This document shows, piece after piece, positions 1-7,558 of a stretch of 64,000 nucleotides of DNA. The notes beneath the pieces were generated by a model. That model had not been told where the DNA came from. It made no database searches and saw only the letters and a program-made list of their open reading frames with translations. The stretch is from an uncultured Lachnospiraceae bacterium. Its GTDB lineage: Bacteria; Bacillota; Clostridia; Lachnospirales; Lachnospiraceae. Position numbers and translations under genes: made by a program. Location of the stretch: assembly GCA_947631955.1 (NCBI GenBank), contig CANRNJ010000014.1:1-64000 (forward strand), given 5' to 3'. How positions within the stretch are numbered: position 1 is the stretch's first letter; each line of letters starts with the position of its first letter.

Positions 1-515
1 GGAGAGGGGTTAGGGGAAAGGATAGGAATGGAATGGGTACTTTGTAAATCTGTATTTATTTTTTCTTTTGTTGGTAAGTCAGTTCTTTGTATATCTTTAT
101 TTAATTGCATTGGATTTTCCGTCGTCGGTTTACCCGGTGTCGGATTTTCCAATATCGGATTGCCCGGTGTTGGATTTTCCAATATCGGCTTTTCCAATCC
201 CGGCGGGGTGTCGTCCGGCGGCTGGGGCTGCTCGTAAATGGTGTATTCAATGGCGGTCATTTTGCCTTTCTCGTCGCGTCCCTGCCGCCGCTTGATATAT
301 CCGGCTTTTTCCAGCTCCCATACGGCGGTACGGATAGCGTCGATACTTTCCCGGTTGATCTGTGACAGCCCCGCAAGGGTATAGTCCCAATCTTCGGGAA
401 GTGACAGCATTTGCGATAAAAGCCCCTTTGCCTTTAAGGTCAGCTCCTTGTTGCGTAAATGGTGGTTGCTCATAACGGTATAGCCCTTGTTGCGCTCCAC
501 TCGGAAAACTGCCAT
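1..515 (-). CDS. Replication-initiator-like winged-helix protein of an integrative element (3' end outside window)
   Basis: The frame opens at ATG 515 behind a good ribosome-binding site (AAAGGAG) and stays open for 171 codons to the window edge, so the C-terminus is missing. The N-terminus MAVFRVERNKGYTVMSNHHL, followed by a helix-turn-helix of about 90 residues, is typical of the RepA-like/DUF6017 proteins carried by Firmicutes integrative conjugative elements. The stretch after the DNA-binding domain is a proline-rich linker containing the repeated motif LENPTPG, also usual in this family. Such proteins bind element DNA during its replication or transfer. The family call rests on recall of its characteristic N-terminus. 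The gene lies at the edge of an AT-rich relic and could belong to a living element to the left. Confidence 0.75.
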   Translation of the reverse strand, partial: MAVFRVERNKGYTVMSNHHLRNKELTLKAKGLLSQMLSLPEDWDYTLAGLSQINRESIDAIRTAVWELEKAGYIKRRQGRDEKGKMTAIEYTIYEQPQPPDDTPPGLEKPILENPTPGNPILENPTPGKPTTENPMQLNKDIQRTDLPTKEKINTDLQSTHSIPILSPNPS

Positions 516-574
516 AGCTTCATCACTCCTTTGGTTGTGGATTTGTTACGCGATAGAACGCCGTTTTGCTGGGG

Positions 575-739
575 TTAGGTATAAATCCCTGTCCCCGGCA
601 GAAGTGCGCCCGCAAAGCCGCATATAGCAAGGCTCTTTTCGCCCCTACTGCGTAACATGAGGGCATAAAAAAAGCGGCGTTCCTGTTCTCCCGTGTTGGG
701 ATAGAGAAACGCCGCGTATGCGTCGTATTCAGTTTTCAT
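575..739 (-). CDS. Small 54-residue ORF of the integrative element
   Basis: ATG 739 follows directly on the TAA (742-740) of an upstream reading frame, so the two look translationally coupled. The product is a soluble-looking 54-residue peptide beginning MKTEYDAYAAFLYPNTGEQE. I do not recognise the family. It lies upstream of, and in the same orientation as, the replication-initiator-like gene, which fits a short element operon. A perfect-armed hairpin (674-715) falls inside its coding sequence. It may be a real small element gene or a chance frame; the coupling and its position favour real. Confidence 0.4.
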   Translation of the reverse strand: MKTEYDAYAAFLYPNTGEQERRFFYALMLRSRGEKSLAICGFAGALLPGTGIYT

Positions 740-838
740 TTATTCTTTCTCAATGCTGTGTGCTGGTGTTTGGGCTTGCAGGGTTCCGGGCGGCATATCA
801 AGGCTCTTTCCCTCAAAAGTAGTAAATTGGTAGTAAAT
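740..838 (-). pseudogene. C-terminal fragment of a truncated element gene
   Basis: A minus-strand frame with no start codon of its own ends at TAA 742-740 with the residues MPPGTLQAQTPAHSIEKE. It stops on its upstream side at an in-frame TGA (841-839), just where a direct repeat (AGTAAATT twice, 821-838) and a shift to AT-rich DNA begin. This looks like the tail of an element gene whose body was lost at the element boundary. The family is unknown. Confidence 0.35.
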
Positions 839-1048
839 TCAGCTTGAAATCCTGCTTGTATGCCCGTAAATCAAGGCTTTTTTGAGATAATCAACCATTT
901 TTAGAAAAAAATAGAGCAGTCATCTTAAACAAATAATACCCATTTCAAAAACTAAAATACACCAAAAATAAAACGTATATCCGAAAAAATGAACATCTTC
1001 AATATTTATTATTATATTTAATTTTTATAATATTGGAGGATGCAGCAT
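839..1048. other. AT-rich gene-free junction
   Basis: About 210 bases of strongly AT-rich DNA between the truncated element genes and the integrase remnant. I see no supported gene, terminator or promoter in it. It marks the change from element sequence on the left to the scrambled region on the right. Confidence 0.5.
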
Positions 1049-1224
1049 ATGCGTAAAGGCAGTAAAACATTAAAACAAAAGTCGGCGCACATTCTAAGCA
1101 TACAGCTTGTACAAGAATGGCAGAAGTAGGAATGGATGTCAAAGTCTTGCAATACATCATGGGACGCAGTCACATTTTGCAATTCTCCCGGAATGATATA
1201 CGGTGTTGGCATTTGAGAATATGA
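1049..1224 (+). pseudogene. Degraded tyrosine recombinase (integrase) C-terminal fragment
   Basis: Two overlapping frames together spell the conserved C-terminal box of Tn916-type tyrosine integrases. Frame one ends in SAHIL and frame two continues HTACTRMAEVGMDVKVLQYI followed by MGRSH. Joining them needs one lost base near 1098, inside the Arg-His-Thr motif, so the catalytic region is frameshifted. Normal family members read MGHSH followed by about 20 more residues with the catalytic tyrosine. Here the match ends at about 1175, where the 52-bp repeat begins, and the frame stops at TGA 1222. The rest of the gene is absent. It is a dead integrase, probably from the element whose other pieces lie to the left. 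Confidence 0.7.
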
Positions 1225-1321
1225 TATAATAAGCGCAGAGTCAGCACTCTGCGCTAAGAGAATCGCGTTGCGATTCTCCCGGAATGATATACGGTGTTGG
1301 CATCTGAGAATATGATATAAT
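1179..1321 (+). repeat. 52-bp direct repeat pair around a 9-bp hairpin
   Basis: Bases 1179-1230 and 1270-1321 are near-identical 52-bp copies (two mismatches by eye), each ending in GATATAAT. The spacer holds a perfect inverted repeat, AGCGCAGAG (1232-1240) and CTCTGCGCT (1247-1255). The left copy truncates the integrase remnant. The right copy ends 50 bases before the acetyltransferase start, and its TATAAT could serve as that gene's -10 box, although no good -35 sits 17 bases upstream. Confidence 0.75.
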
Positions 1322-1371
1322 CGTATTAACAGGTATTACTCGATGGTCGGTAATCATGGAGGCGGGATGTT

Positions 1372-1806
1372 ATGATAAGAGAAATTGCAGAAAATGATTT
1401 TGACGGCATTTTGTCGCTTTATATGCAATTGCACGACAATCCATTTCCTGATAAAGATGATAGGGTTATTTCAATATGGAATGATATTCTTAATGACAAA
1501 AATCATCATATAATTGTCGCAGATGAAAGCGGTATTTTGGTATCTTCTTGTGTATGTGTTATTATTCCTAATCTGACACATGAACAACGTCCATACGCCC
1601 TTATTGAAAATGTTATTACCGACAAAAAATATAGAAAGATGGGTTATGCAACAGCTTGTTTGAATTTTGCAAAAGAAATTGCAAAGCGTGAAAATTGCTA
1701 CAAGATGATGTTAATGACCGGATCAAAAAGTAAAGATACTCTCCATTTTTATGAACAGGCGGGATATAACAAGAATGATAAAACGGCTTTTATACAATGG
1801 CTGTAA
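1372..1806 (+). CDS. GNAT-family N-acetyltransferase
   Basis: The product is 144 residues, the normal length for a single GNAT domain, which transfers the acetyl group of acetyl-CoA to an amine. The acetyl-CoA-binding motif A is visible around residues 83-102 as ENVITDKKYRKMGYATACL (the R/Q-x-x-G-x-G/A signature). A C-terminal HFYEQAGY segment matches motif B. The start has a clear GGAGG ribosome site nine bases upstream. Base composition is much more AT-rich than the core genes to the right, so it was probably acquired with the neighbouring relics. The substrate cannot be read from the sequence. Confidence 0.85.
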   Translation: MIREIAENDFDGILSLYMQLHDNPFPDKDDRVISIWNDILNDKNHHIIVADESGILVSSCVCVIIPNLTHEQRPYALIENVITDKKYRKMGYATACLNFAKEIAKRENCYKMMLMTGSKSKDTLHFYEQAGYNKNDKTAFIQWL

Positions 1807-1908
1807 CTTTCCTGTTTATTAAACTTGTGTATATTTAATACATTAAAAAATCGCTGATTAAAATCGATAAGTTTTTCTGTATCAAAATGTCATATAATAT
1901 GTTAGATC

Positions 1909-2033
1909 CTAAAAAAGTATGTGAAAAAATGAAACAGTTTGAAACGATATTAAAAAGCAGAGATTTAAAAAAACCTCGAAAAATAAGGCTTTGAAACGCT
2001 TTATAAAAATTTTCTGAAAATTTTAGCACTCAC
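1909..2033 (+). repeat. 125-bp duplicate of the clpB upstream region, left copy
   Basis: This segment matches 3408-3532 over 125 bases without gaps and with about six mismatches by eye. It ends in TTAGCACTCACC, the left half of a CIRCE operator, but what follows is unrelated, so the operator is incomplete here. It sits in the 412-base gene-free stretch between the acetyltransferase and the coiled-coil gene, where I see no other gene. Confidence 0.85.
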
Positions 2034-2162
2034 CATTGAACAGAGATGTAACGTGCTGAAATGCTTTGTTTTTAGGGACTTTAAAGATTGTGTGATTGGA
2101 TTTTGCTTCAAATTTACCTCAAATTTATAAAATTTGAAAAGGGTATCGCAAAAAATAGAAAT

Positions 2163-2192
2163 TTGTAAGGTGTGGATATATATAAGTATTGT
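2163..2192 (+). promoter_or_regulatory. Possible promoter of the coiled-coil gene
   Basis: TTGTAA (2163-2168) and TATTGT (2187-2192) are 18 bases apart and end 26 bases before the start codon at 2219. The region is so AT-rich that chance matches are likely. Confidence 0.3.
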
Positions 2193-2218
2193 AATATACG
2201 AAAGAGAGAAAACAATCT

Positions 2219-2845
2219 ATGAAAGATAAAAGCAAAATCGTAACAATAGTATTAGTTGTAGTATGTGTTATTTCAATAATTGGCGTAGTTTATTTATATA
2301 CTGCAAACTCTTCTCTTAAATCTGAAAATGCTAATCTGCAATCAGAATTAGAAAATGCTCAAAGTCAGCTTGAAGAATTGCAAGAAAAAATTACCGAACT
2401 TGAGGCAACTGTTGAAACATTAGAAGAAGCCAAAGCAAATTTGGAAGCTGAGCAAGCAGCAGATAACACCGAAGTGACGACAGAAAGCACCGACACTGAC
2501 GCTGAAGGCGGCACAGCGACAGGTGAAGAAAGCGGTACAGACGAGAGCGGTGTTACAGTAAATTCAACCCATGATGATGTGCAGCTTGGGGATGATGAAT
2601 ATAAAGGCGATAACGAAATAGATGGTGCCTATGACAGGCTGTCTGACGAAGAAAAGGCTGAAGTGGATCAAATCTTGGAAGAACTTAAAGAGGAAGATCC
2701 TGAACTGTTTGAAGACAATGGCGGCGACAACAAAGCAGATAATTACCTAGAAGTAGATGGACCTGTAGACACAGGCGAACTGACAGATCCTGATTCCTAT
2801 GGTCATGGCGATTACTCAGAGGGAGCAGGAGCAATTGTATACTAA
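2219..2845 (+). CDS. Membrane-anchored acidic coiled-coil protein of unknown function
   Basis: The 208-residue product has three parts: a single transmembrane helix at about residues 9-28, a heptad-rich coiled coil at about 32-82 (SLKSENANLQSELENAQSQL and onward), and a long acidic, Thr/Ser/Asp-rich tail predicted to lie outside the cell. There is no cleavage site after the helix, so it should stay in the membrane. I do not recognise a named family. The gene is AT-rich and lies between the two copies of the clpB promoter segment, next to the toxin gene, so it is probably part of the inserted module. The ribosome site is weak (GAGAG). Confidence 0.6.
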   Translation: MKDKSKIVTIVLVVVCVISIIGVVYLYTANSSLKSENANLQSELENAQSQLEELQEKITELEATVETLEEAKANLEAEQAADNTEVTTESTDTDAEGGTATGEESGTDESGVTVNSTHDDVQLGDDEYKGDNEIDGAYDRLSDEEKAEVDQILEELKEEDPELFEDNGGDNKADNYLEVDGPVDTGELTDPDSYGHGDYSEGAGAIVY

Positions 2846-3011
2846 AATTGAATTAGTATAAAACATTGCAGATCATAACAATCATCTCAAAACAGGCACT
2901 ATGTAAAAAATATTGACTGCAACACCAATAAGTTATAGTTTACTAAAATTAGCATTAAGCAATGCAACACTTGCAGTAATCTAAATATTATGTTACATTA
3001 AACATAAAGAA

Positions 3012-3035
3012 GGGCATCTGCGGTAACAGATGCCC
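3012..3035 (-). terminator. Terminator of the holin-like toxin transcript
   Basis: GGGCATCTG (3012-3020) and CAGATGCCC (3027-3035) form a 9-bp perfect stem with a 6-base loop. On the minus strand the stem is followed by TTCTTTA. It lies 75 bases beyond the toxin stop codon, directly after the sequence that can pair with the mRNA 5' end. Confidence 0.7.
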
Positions 3036-3038
3036 AAC

Positions 3039-3315
3039 GGACTACCGATAGACGGTTAGCCCGCAATATGTTTAGCTACAATAGCCGCACAGTTTTGCAG
3101 ACAGGGCGGCTATTGTTGTGTCTTGTTAATATCTTTGCGTCCGATGGCGTATCCGATACTAAAGCATGTCAGTCCAAAACTGAGTACTGCCAACAGTCCT
3201 TCAATCGTCAACATAAGCTTCAGCCCTCCTTTCCCAGATTCCCTTACGGGTTTCTATGTAATCGGAGGGTCACAGTCCCTCCGGAGAGGGCTAACCGCCT
3301 ACCGTCCTGTAGTCC
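3039..3315 (-). promoter_or_regulatory. Complementary 5' and 3' ends of the toxin mRNA
   Basis: Two exact blocks are repeated in inverse orientation on either side of the toxin gene. GGACTAC at 3039-3045 is matched by GTAGTCC at 3309-3315, and CGGTTAGCCC at 3053-3062 by GGGCTAACCG at 3288-3297. In the minus-strand transcript these fall at the extreme 5' end (predicted start about 3315) and just before the terminator, so the two ends can base-pair over 17 positions. A local hairpin CGGAGGG/CCCTCCG (3263-3283) lies upstream of the ribosome site. A second one, AATAGCCGC/GCGGCTATT (3080-3114), covers the stop codon. Confidence 0.7.
3110..3214 (-). CDS. Putative holin-like toxin (Hol_Tox type, type I toxin-antitoxin)
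   Basis: A 34-residue hydrophobic peptide with sequence MLTIEGLLAVLSFGLTCFSI continuing GYAIGRKDINKTQQ: one transmembrane helix followed by a short charged tail. This is the pattern of the small holin-like toxins annotated in many Firmicutes, relatives of the TxpA/Fst style of membrane toxins that are held silent by an antisense RNA. ATG 3214 has an excellent ribosome site (AAGGAGGG, nine bases upstream). The gene has its own promoter and terminator and mutually complementary mRNA ends. I could not find a convincing promoter for an antisense RNA on the plus strand. A TACAAT at 3077-3082 lacks a -35 partner. Confidence 0.75.
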   Translation of the reverse strand: MLTIEGLLAVLSFGLTCFSIGYAIGRKDINKTQQ

Positions 3316-3322
3316 TAAGAAG

Positions 3323-3350
3323 ATACTAACATAATTCGACAAATTGTCAA
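3323..3350 (-). promoter_or_regulatory. Promoter of the holin-like toxin gene
   Basis: Read on the minus strand, TTGACA (3350-3345) and TAGTAT (3328-3323) are separated by 16 bases. Transcription should begin near 3315-3316, which is precisely where the GGACTAC block complementary to the mRNA 3' end starts. Confidence 0.7.
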
Positions 3351-3372
3351 ACAAAACTAGAATCATTCTCGC

Positions 3373-3405
3373 TTTACCTCAAATTTACCTCAAGTTTACC
3401 TCAAA
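3373..3405. repeat. Three tandem copies of an 11-bp TTTACCTCAAA motif
   Basis: TTTACCTCAAA occurs three times in a row (3373, 3384 and 3395, the middle copy ending G). One further partial set, CAAATTTACCTCAAATTT, lies near 2106-2123, inside the left boundary of the same module. The spacing of one helical turn suggests a protein-binding array, perhaps for a recombinase or plasmid-type initiator. No function can be read directly. Confidence 0.6.
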
Positions 3406-3407
3406 TT

Positions 3408-3532
3408 CTAAAAAAGTATGTGAAAAAATGAAACAATTTGAAACGATATTAAAAAGCATAGATTTTAAAAACCCTCGAAAAATAAGGCTTTGAAATGCTT
3501 TATGAAAATTTTCTGAAAATTTTAGCACTCAC
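3408..3532 (+). repeat. 125-bp repeat, right copy (native clpB upstream region)
   Basis: Partner of 1909-2033. This copy runs into a complete CIRCE operator and the clpB promoter, so it is the original and the other the duplicate. The two copies bracket about 1.4 kb that contains the coiled-coil and toxin genes. Confidence 0.85.
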
Positions 3533-3548
3533 CTCTTGACAGTGCTAA
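3522..3548 (+). promoter_or_regulatory. CIRCE operator (HrcA binding site)
   Basis: TTAGCACTC, nine bases, then CAGTGCTAA. This matches the CIRCE consensus TTAGCACTC-N9-GAGTGCTAA with one mismatch. It overlaps the -35 box of the clpB promoter, so HrcA binding would block transcription until heat or protein stress titrates HrcA. Confidence 0.93.
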
Positions 3549-3564
3549 CAAAAAGAGATATTGT
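3536..3564 (+). promoter_or_regulatory. clpB promoter
   Basis: TTGACA (3536-3541), 17 bases, TATTGT (3559-3564). The -35 box lies within the CIRCE element. The distance to the clpB start codon is 27 bases from the -10. Confidence 0.8.
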
Positions 3565-3591
3565 GATAATGTCAAGGGAGGAGGCAATATT

Positions 3592-6174
3592 ATGAATCTG
3601 ACAAAATTTACCCAGAAATCCATTCAGTCAGTGGAACAGTGCGAGCGGCTCGCCTATGAGTATGGCAATCAGGAGATCGAACAGGAACATCTGTTATACA
3701 GCCTGCTTACCATTGACGACAGCCTGATCTTAAAACTGATCGAGAAAATGGAGATACAGAAGGAATATTTTATAAACCGCGTGGAGCAGGGGCTGCAGAA
3801 GCGCGTCAAAGTGCAGGGAGGACAGGTCTATATCGGGCAGGATCTGAACAAAGTTCTGATCACCGCGGAAGACGAGGCAAAACAGCTTGGCGACGAATAT
3901 GTATCGGTAGAACATCTTTTCCTTGCCATGCTGAAAAGTCCGAACAAAGAGATCAAAGAGATCTTTCGGGAGTTCGGCATTACGAGAGAACGGTTTCTTC
4001 AGGCGCTGTCCACGGTGCGCGGGAATCAGCGTGTAACGAGCGACAACCCGGAGGCGACATATGATACGCTGGAAAAATACGGGCAGGATCTGGTGGAGAA
4101 GGCGAGAAACCAGAAGCTGGATCCGGTGATCGGCAGAGATAATGAGATCCGCAACGTGATCCGCATTTTGTCCAGAAAGACCAAGAATAATCCGGTGCTG
4201 ATCGGAGAGCCCGGCGTCGGCAAGACGGCTGTAGCGGAAGGGCTTGCGCAGCGTATTGTCCGGGGCGACGTACCGGAAGGGCTTAAAGACAAGAAGATCT
4301 TTGCACTGGATATGGGGGCTCTGGTAGCGGGAGCCAAGTACCGGGGAGAATTTGAAGAGCGCCTCAAAGCGGTTCTGGACGACGTCAAGAACAGCGACGG
4401 CCAGATCATCCTTTTTATCGATGAACTGCACACGATCGTCGGCGCGGGCAAGACGGACGGCGCGATGGACGCGGGCAATATGCTCAAACCTATGCTCGCC
4501 AGAGGGGAACTGCACTGTATCGGCGCTACCACATTGGATGAATACCGCCAGTATATTGAGAAGGACGCGGCTTTGGAAAGACGTTTTCAGCCTGTCATGG
4601 TGGACGAACCGACCGTGGAGGACACGATTTCGATCCTGCGCGGTCTGAAAGAGCGGTACGAGGTCTATCACGGCGTTAAGATCATGGACAATGCTCTTGT
4701 GAGCGCGGCGGTATTATCGAATCGATATATCTCCGACAGGTTTCTCCCGGATAAGGCGATCGATCTGGTGGATGAAGCGTGCGCGCTGATTAAAACGGAA
4801 CTCGACTCCATGCCGTCGGAACTGGACGAACTCAGGCGCAGGGTGATGCAGCTTGAGATCGAGGAAACGGCCCTGAAGAAAGAGGACGACCACCTGAGCA
4901 GGGAGCGTCTTGACAATCTGCAGAAAGAACTGGCCGAGTTAAAAGAGGAACTTAAGAACCGCATGGCGCAATGGGAGAATGAAAAGGCTTCCGTGGAGAG
5001 ATTGTCCAAGATCCGTGAGGAGATCGACGAGGTAAACGGGCAGATCCAGATCGCACAGCGCGACGGCGACTATGAGAAAGCGGCGGAGTTAAGTTACGGT
5101 AAGCTGCCGTCCTTAAAGCAGCAGCTGGAGATCGAGGAAGAAAAAGTCAGCAGAGAGGATCTGTCTTTGGTCCACGAGAGCGTTTCGGACGAGGAAATTG
5201 CCAAGATCATTTCGCGGTGGACGGGAATCCCCGTGTCCAAACTGACCGAGAGCGAGCGCAATAAGACGCTGCACTTAGACGATGAACTGCACAAGCGTGT
5301 GATCGGGCAGGATGAGGGCGTGACAAAGGTCACGGAGGCGATCATCCGTTCCAAAGCGGGCATCAAGGATCCCACCAAACCGATCGGTTCCTTCCTGTTT
5401 CTTGGTCCTACCGGAGTGGGAAAAACCGAACTTGCCAAGGCGCTTGCAGCATCGCTTTTTGATGACGAGAACAATATGGTCCGTATCGATATGAGCGAAT
5501 ATATGGAAAAATACTCAGTTTCCAGACTGATCGGAGCGCCTCCCGGATATGTGGGATACGAGGAAGGCGGACAATTGACCGAAGCAGTCAGAAGAAAACC
5601 GTATTCAGTCGTACTGTTTGACGAGATCGAAAAAGCGCATCCGGATGTGTTCAACGTGCTCCTGCAGGTATTGGACGACGGACGTATCACGGATTCCCAA
5701 GGAAGGACGGTCGACTTTAAGAATACGATCCTGATCATGACTTCCAATATTGGCGCCGGATATCTGCTGGACGGGATCGATGAAAACGGCAATATCCGTC
5801 CGGACGCCGAGGCGCAGGTCATGAACGAACTGCGGGGATCGTTCCGGCCGGAATTTTTGAACCGTCTGGATGAAACAATCCTCTTCAAACCGCTTACGAA
5901 AGAAAATATCGGCGGCATCATTCGGCTGATCGTGGCGGATCTGAACAGGCGCTTGGAAGACCGGGAACTGCGTATCGAACTGACGCCGGAAGCGGAGCGC
6001 TATATCGCGGAACAGGCATACGATCCCGTTTACGGCGCCCGCCCGCTGAAGCGGTATATCCAGAAATATGTGGAAACGCTGTCGGCAAAGCTGATCCTTG
6101 CGGATGCGGTGGAAGCCAAAGATACGATACAGATCGTGCTGCGTGACAACACGCTGCAGGCGGTTAAAAAATAA
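3592..6174 (+). CDS. clpB: ClpB disaggregase (Hsp100 chaperone)
   Basis: ClpB is a hexameric AAA+ machine that pulls polypeptides out of aggregates with DnaK. At 860 residues it has full family length. The parts in order are the Clp_N repeats (about 1-145), AAA-1 with Walker A GEPGVGKT at 205-212 and the [13 protein letters not shown]alker B region, the long coiled-coil middle domain that distinguishes ClpB from ClpC (about 400-530), AAA-2 with GPTGVGKT at 605-612, and the C-terminal D2-small domain. The start has a strong GGGAGGAGG site. Control by HrcA is indicated by the CIRCE element immediately upstream. A second Clp ATPase, ClpC, lies at 38.7 kb. Confidence 0.97.
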   Translation: MNLTKFTQKSIQSVEQCERLAYEYGNQEIEQEHLLYSLLTIDDSLILKLIEKMEIQKEYFINRVEQGLQKRVKVQGGQVYIGQDLNKVLITAEDEAKQLGDEYVSVEHLFLAMLKSPNKEIKEIFREFGITRERFLQALSTVRGNQRVTSDNPEATYDTLEKYGQDLVEKARNQKLDPVIGRDNEIRNVIRILSRKTKNNPVLIGEPGVGKTAVAEGLAQRIVRGDVPEGLKDKKIFALDMGALVAGAKYRGEFEERLKAVLDDVKNSDGQIILFIDELHTIVGAGKTDGAMDAGNMLKPMLARGELHCIGATTLDEYRQYIEKDAALERRFQPVMVDEPTVEDTISILRGLKERYEVYHGVKIMDNALVSAAVLSNRYISDRFLPDKAIDLVDEACALIKTELDSMPSELDELRRRVMQLEIEETALKKEDDHLSRERLDNLQKELAELKEELKNRMAQWENEKASVERLSKIREEIDEVNGQIQIAQRDGDYEKAAELSYGKLPSLKQQLEIEEEKVSREDLSLVHESVSDEEIAKIISRWTGIPVSKLTESERNKTLHLDDELHKRVIGQDEGVTKVTEAIIRSKAGIKDPTKPIGSFLFLGPTGVGKTELAKALAASLFDDENNMVRIDMSEYMEKYSVSRLIGAPPGYVGYEEGGQLTEAVRRKPYSVVLFDEIEKAHPDVFNVLLQVLDDGRITDSQGRTVDFKNTILIMTSNIGAGYLLDGIDENGNIRPDAEAQVMNELRGSFRPEFLNRLDETILFKPLTKENIGGIIRLIVADLNRRLEDRELRIELTPEAERYIAEQAYDPVYGARPLKRYIQKYVETLSAKLILADAVEAKDTIQIVLRDNTLQAVKK

Positions 6175-6240
6175 ATCAAAATTTAACAAAACATGCGTAA
6201 TCGTATGGGGCGGCCCGCCGGTGCTTTGGAAAACTTCTGA

Positions 6241-6269
6241 TTTACAGAGGCTCGTTAAAATGGTAAACT
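6241..6269 (+). promoter_or_regulatory. Promoter of the S66 peptidase gene
   Basis: TTTACA (6241-6246), 17 bases, TAAACT (6264-6269), 58 bases ahead of the GTG start. Confidence 0.55.
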
Positions 6270-6327
6270 ATAAGCTGTATTACATGCTGTATGTCAGCGG
6301 GACTATGATATCAGGAGGTATAATAAC

Positions 6328-7512
6328 GTGCGATATCCTAAATTTTTGCAATCGGGCGGAACGATCGGCTTTGTGGCCCCCTCGTGCGGCTGCGCGACGG
6401 AACCATACAAGAGCGGATTTATGCATGCGCAGGAAAAATGGCGCGCACAGGGGTTTGCTCTGGACATCGGGCCGAACTGCTATATGGACAACGGGGTCGG
6501 GATCAGCAATACGCCGGACCGGTGCGGAGAAGAATTGACTTCTTATTACTGCAGCGGAGGCAATGATGTCCTGATCTCCTGCGGCGGCGGCGAGCTGATG
6601 TGCGAAACGCTGAACTATGTCGATTTTGACAGGATCAGGAACGCTCTGCCGAAATGGTACATGGGATATTCGGATAATACCAATATGACGTTTCTTCTGA
6701 CGACGCTGTGTGACACGGCTTCCATCTACGGACCGTGCGCAGCGTCGTTCGGCATGGAACCGCCCCACCAGTCCATCGAGGACGCCATGCTCCTTCTTCA
6801 GGGGCGCAGGCTTACCGTGCAGGGCTACGATATGTGGGAAAAAGATTCTTTCAAAGACGAGGAGCATCCTCTTGAACCGTATCATCTTACGGAGAAATCC
6901 ATCATTCGATACATCCTTCCGGATGGAAAGACAAATATTGAAAGCCTGGCGGCGGACAGGGATGCGGCAGCCGGTCATGCGTCGGATGTGCCGGGAGATA
7001 AGACTGAGAATGGATCCGCTGTCAAAGCGGAAAATGAGGCGGCGGACAAGTCTGAGAATGGATCCGCTGCGGCCGGACCGGTGCGCATTGACTTTTCCGG
7101 CAGGCTCCTGGGAGGCTGCGTGGACTGCCTTGTCAACCTGCTCGGAACGAAATACGATGGCGTGACGGATTTTATTGAACGATACAAAGAGGATGGGATC
7201 CTCTGGTTCCTGGAAGCCTGCGATCTGAACCTGATGAGCATCCGGCGCGCTATGTGGCAGATGGATAACGCAGGATGGTTTCAATATTGCAAAGGCTTTC
7301 TCCTCGGCCGGCCGAGGTGCGGTATGGGTGTGGAAGAATACGGCATAGACGAATATCAGGCGGCTTATGAGATGCTGCGAAAATATGACGTGCCTGTGAT
7401 GATGGATCTGGATATCGGGCATTTGTCACCGATGGTCCCGCTGATCTGCGGCAGTATGGCGCGGGTCGTAAGCGACGGCACAGACTACAGCGTGGAAATG
7501 ACGCTGCGGTAA
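6328..7512 (+). CDS. S66 family peptidase (LD-carboxypeptidase/MccF-like)
   Basis: S66 serine peptidases trim peptides such as the L,D-linked stem peptides of peptidoglycan or microcin-type adducts in the cytoplasm. The 394-residue product begins with the family's SGGTIGFVAPS. The nucleophile Ser115 sits in MGYSDNT, the Glu partner in WFLEACD (Glu296), and the catalytic His in DIGHLSP (His365). GTG 6328 is chosen because AGGAGG lies eight bases upstream. Between the two lobes (about residues 215-250) there is an insert rich in Ala, Glu and Asp, built from a 48-bp in-frame duplication (KTENGSA / KSENGSA), which typical members lack. The exact substrate is unknown. Confidence 0.85.
   Translation: MRYPKFLQSGGTIGFVAPSCGCATEPYKSGFMHAQEKWRAQGFALDIGPNCYMDNGVGISNTPDRCGEELTSYYCSGGNDVLISCGGGELMCETLNYVDFDRIRNALPKWYMGYSDNTNMTFLLTTLCDTASIYGPCAASFGMEPPHQSIEDAMLLLQGRRLTVQGYDMWEKDSFKDEEHPLEPYHLTEKSIIRYILPDGKTNIESLAADRDAAAGHASDVPGDKTENGSAVKAENEAADKSENGSAAAGPVRIDFSGRLLGGCVDCLVNLLGTKYDGVTDFIERYKEDGILWFLEACDLNLMSIRRAMWQMDNAGWFQYCKGFLLGRPRCGMGVEEYGIDEYQAAYEMLRKYDVPVMMDLDIGHLSPMVPLICGSMARVVSDGTDYSVEMTLR
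6999..7070 (+). repeat. In-frame 48-bp tandem duplication inside the S66 gene
   Basis: AAGACTGAGAATGGATCCGC at 7000 recurs at 7048 with one change, giving a 16-residue period in the surface insert of the peptidase. The reading frame is kept. Confidence 0.7.
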
Positions 7513-7558
7513 ATTATCACAAAGCCATGACTATGGCGGAAAGGCGGATGAAACGGAT

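Noticed and set aside
674..715. Hairpin GCGGCGTT...AACGCCGC followed by T's on the minus strand, resembling a terminator
   Set aside because: It lies wholly inside the 54-residue coding frame, and the T's encode Phe-Phe. It could act as an attenuator but cannot be distinguished from coding constraint.
3068..3334. Two plus-strand ORFs of 68-88 codons through the toxin region
   Set aside because: They lack ribosome sites and run antisense to the toxin gene and its structured ends; they are mirror images of real minus-strand features.
3730..4671. A 313-codon minus-strand ORF inside clpB and similar long antisense frames inside rho, prfA, purD, clpC and the ABC genes
   Set aside because: All are antisense to well-supported genes with conserved motifs; codon bias of the GC-rich sense strand produces them.
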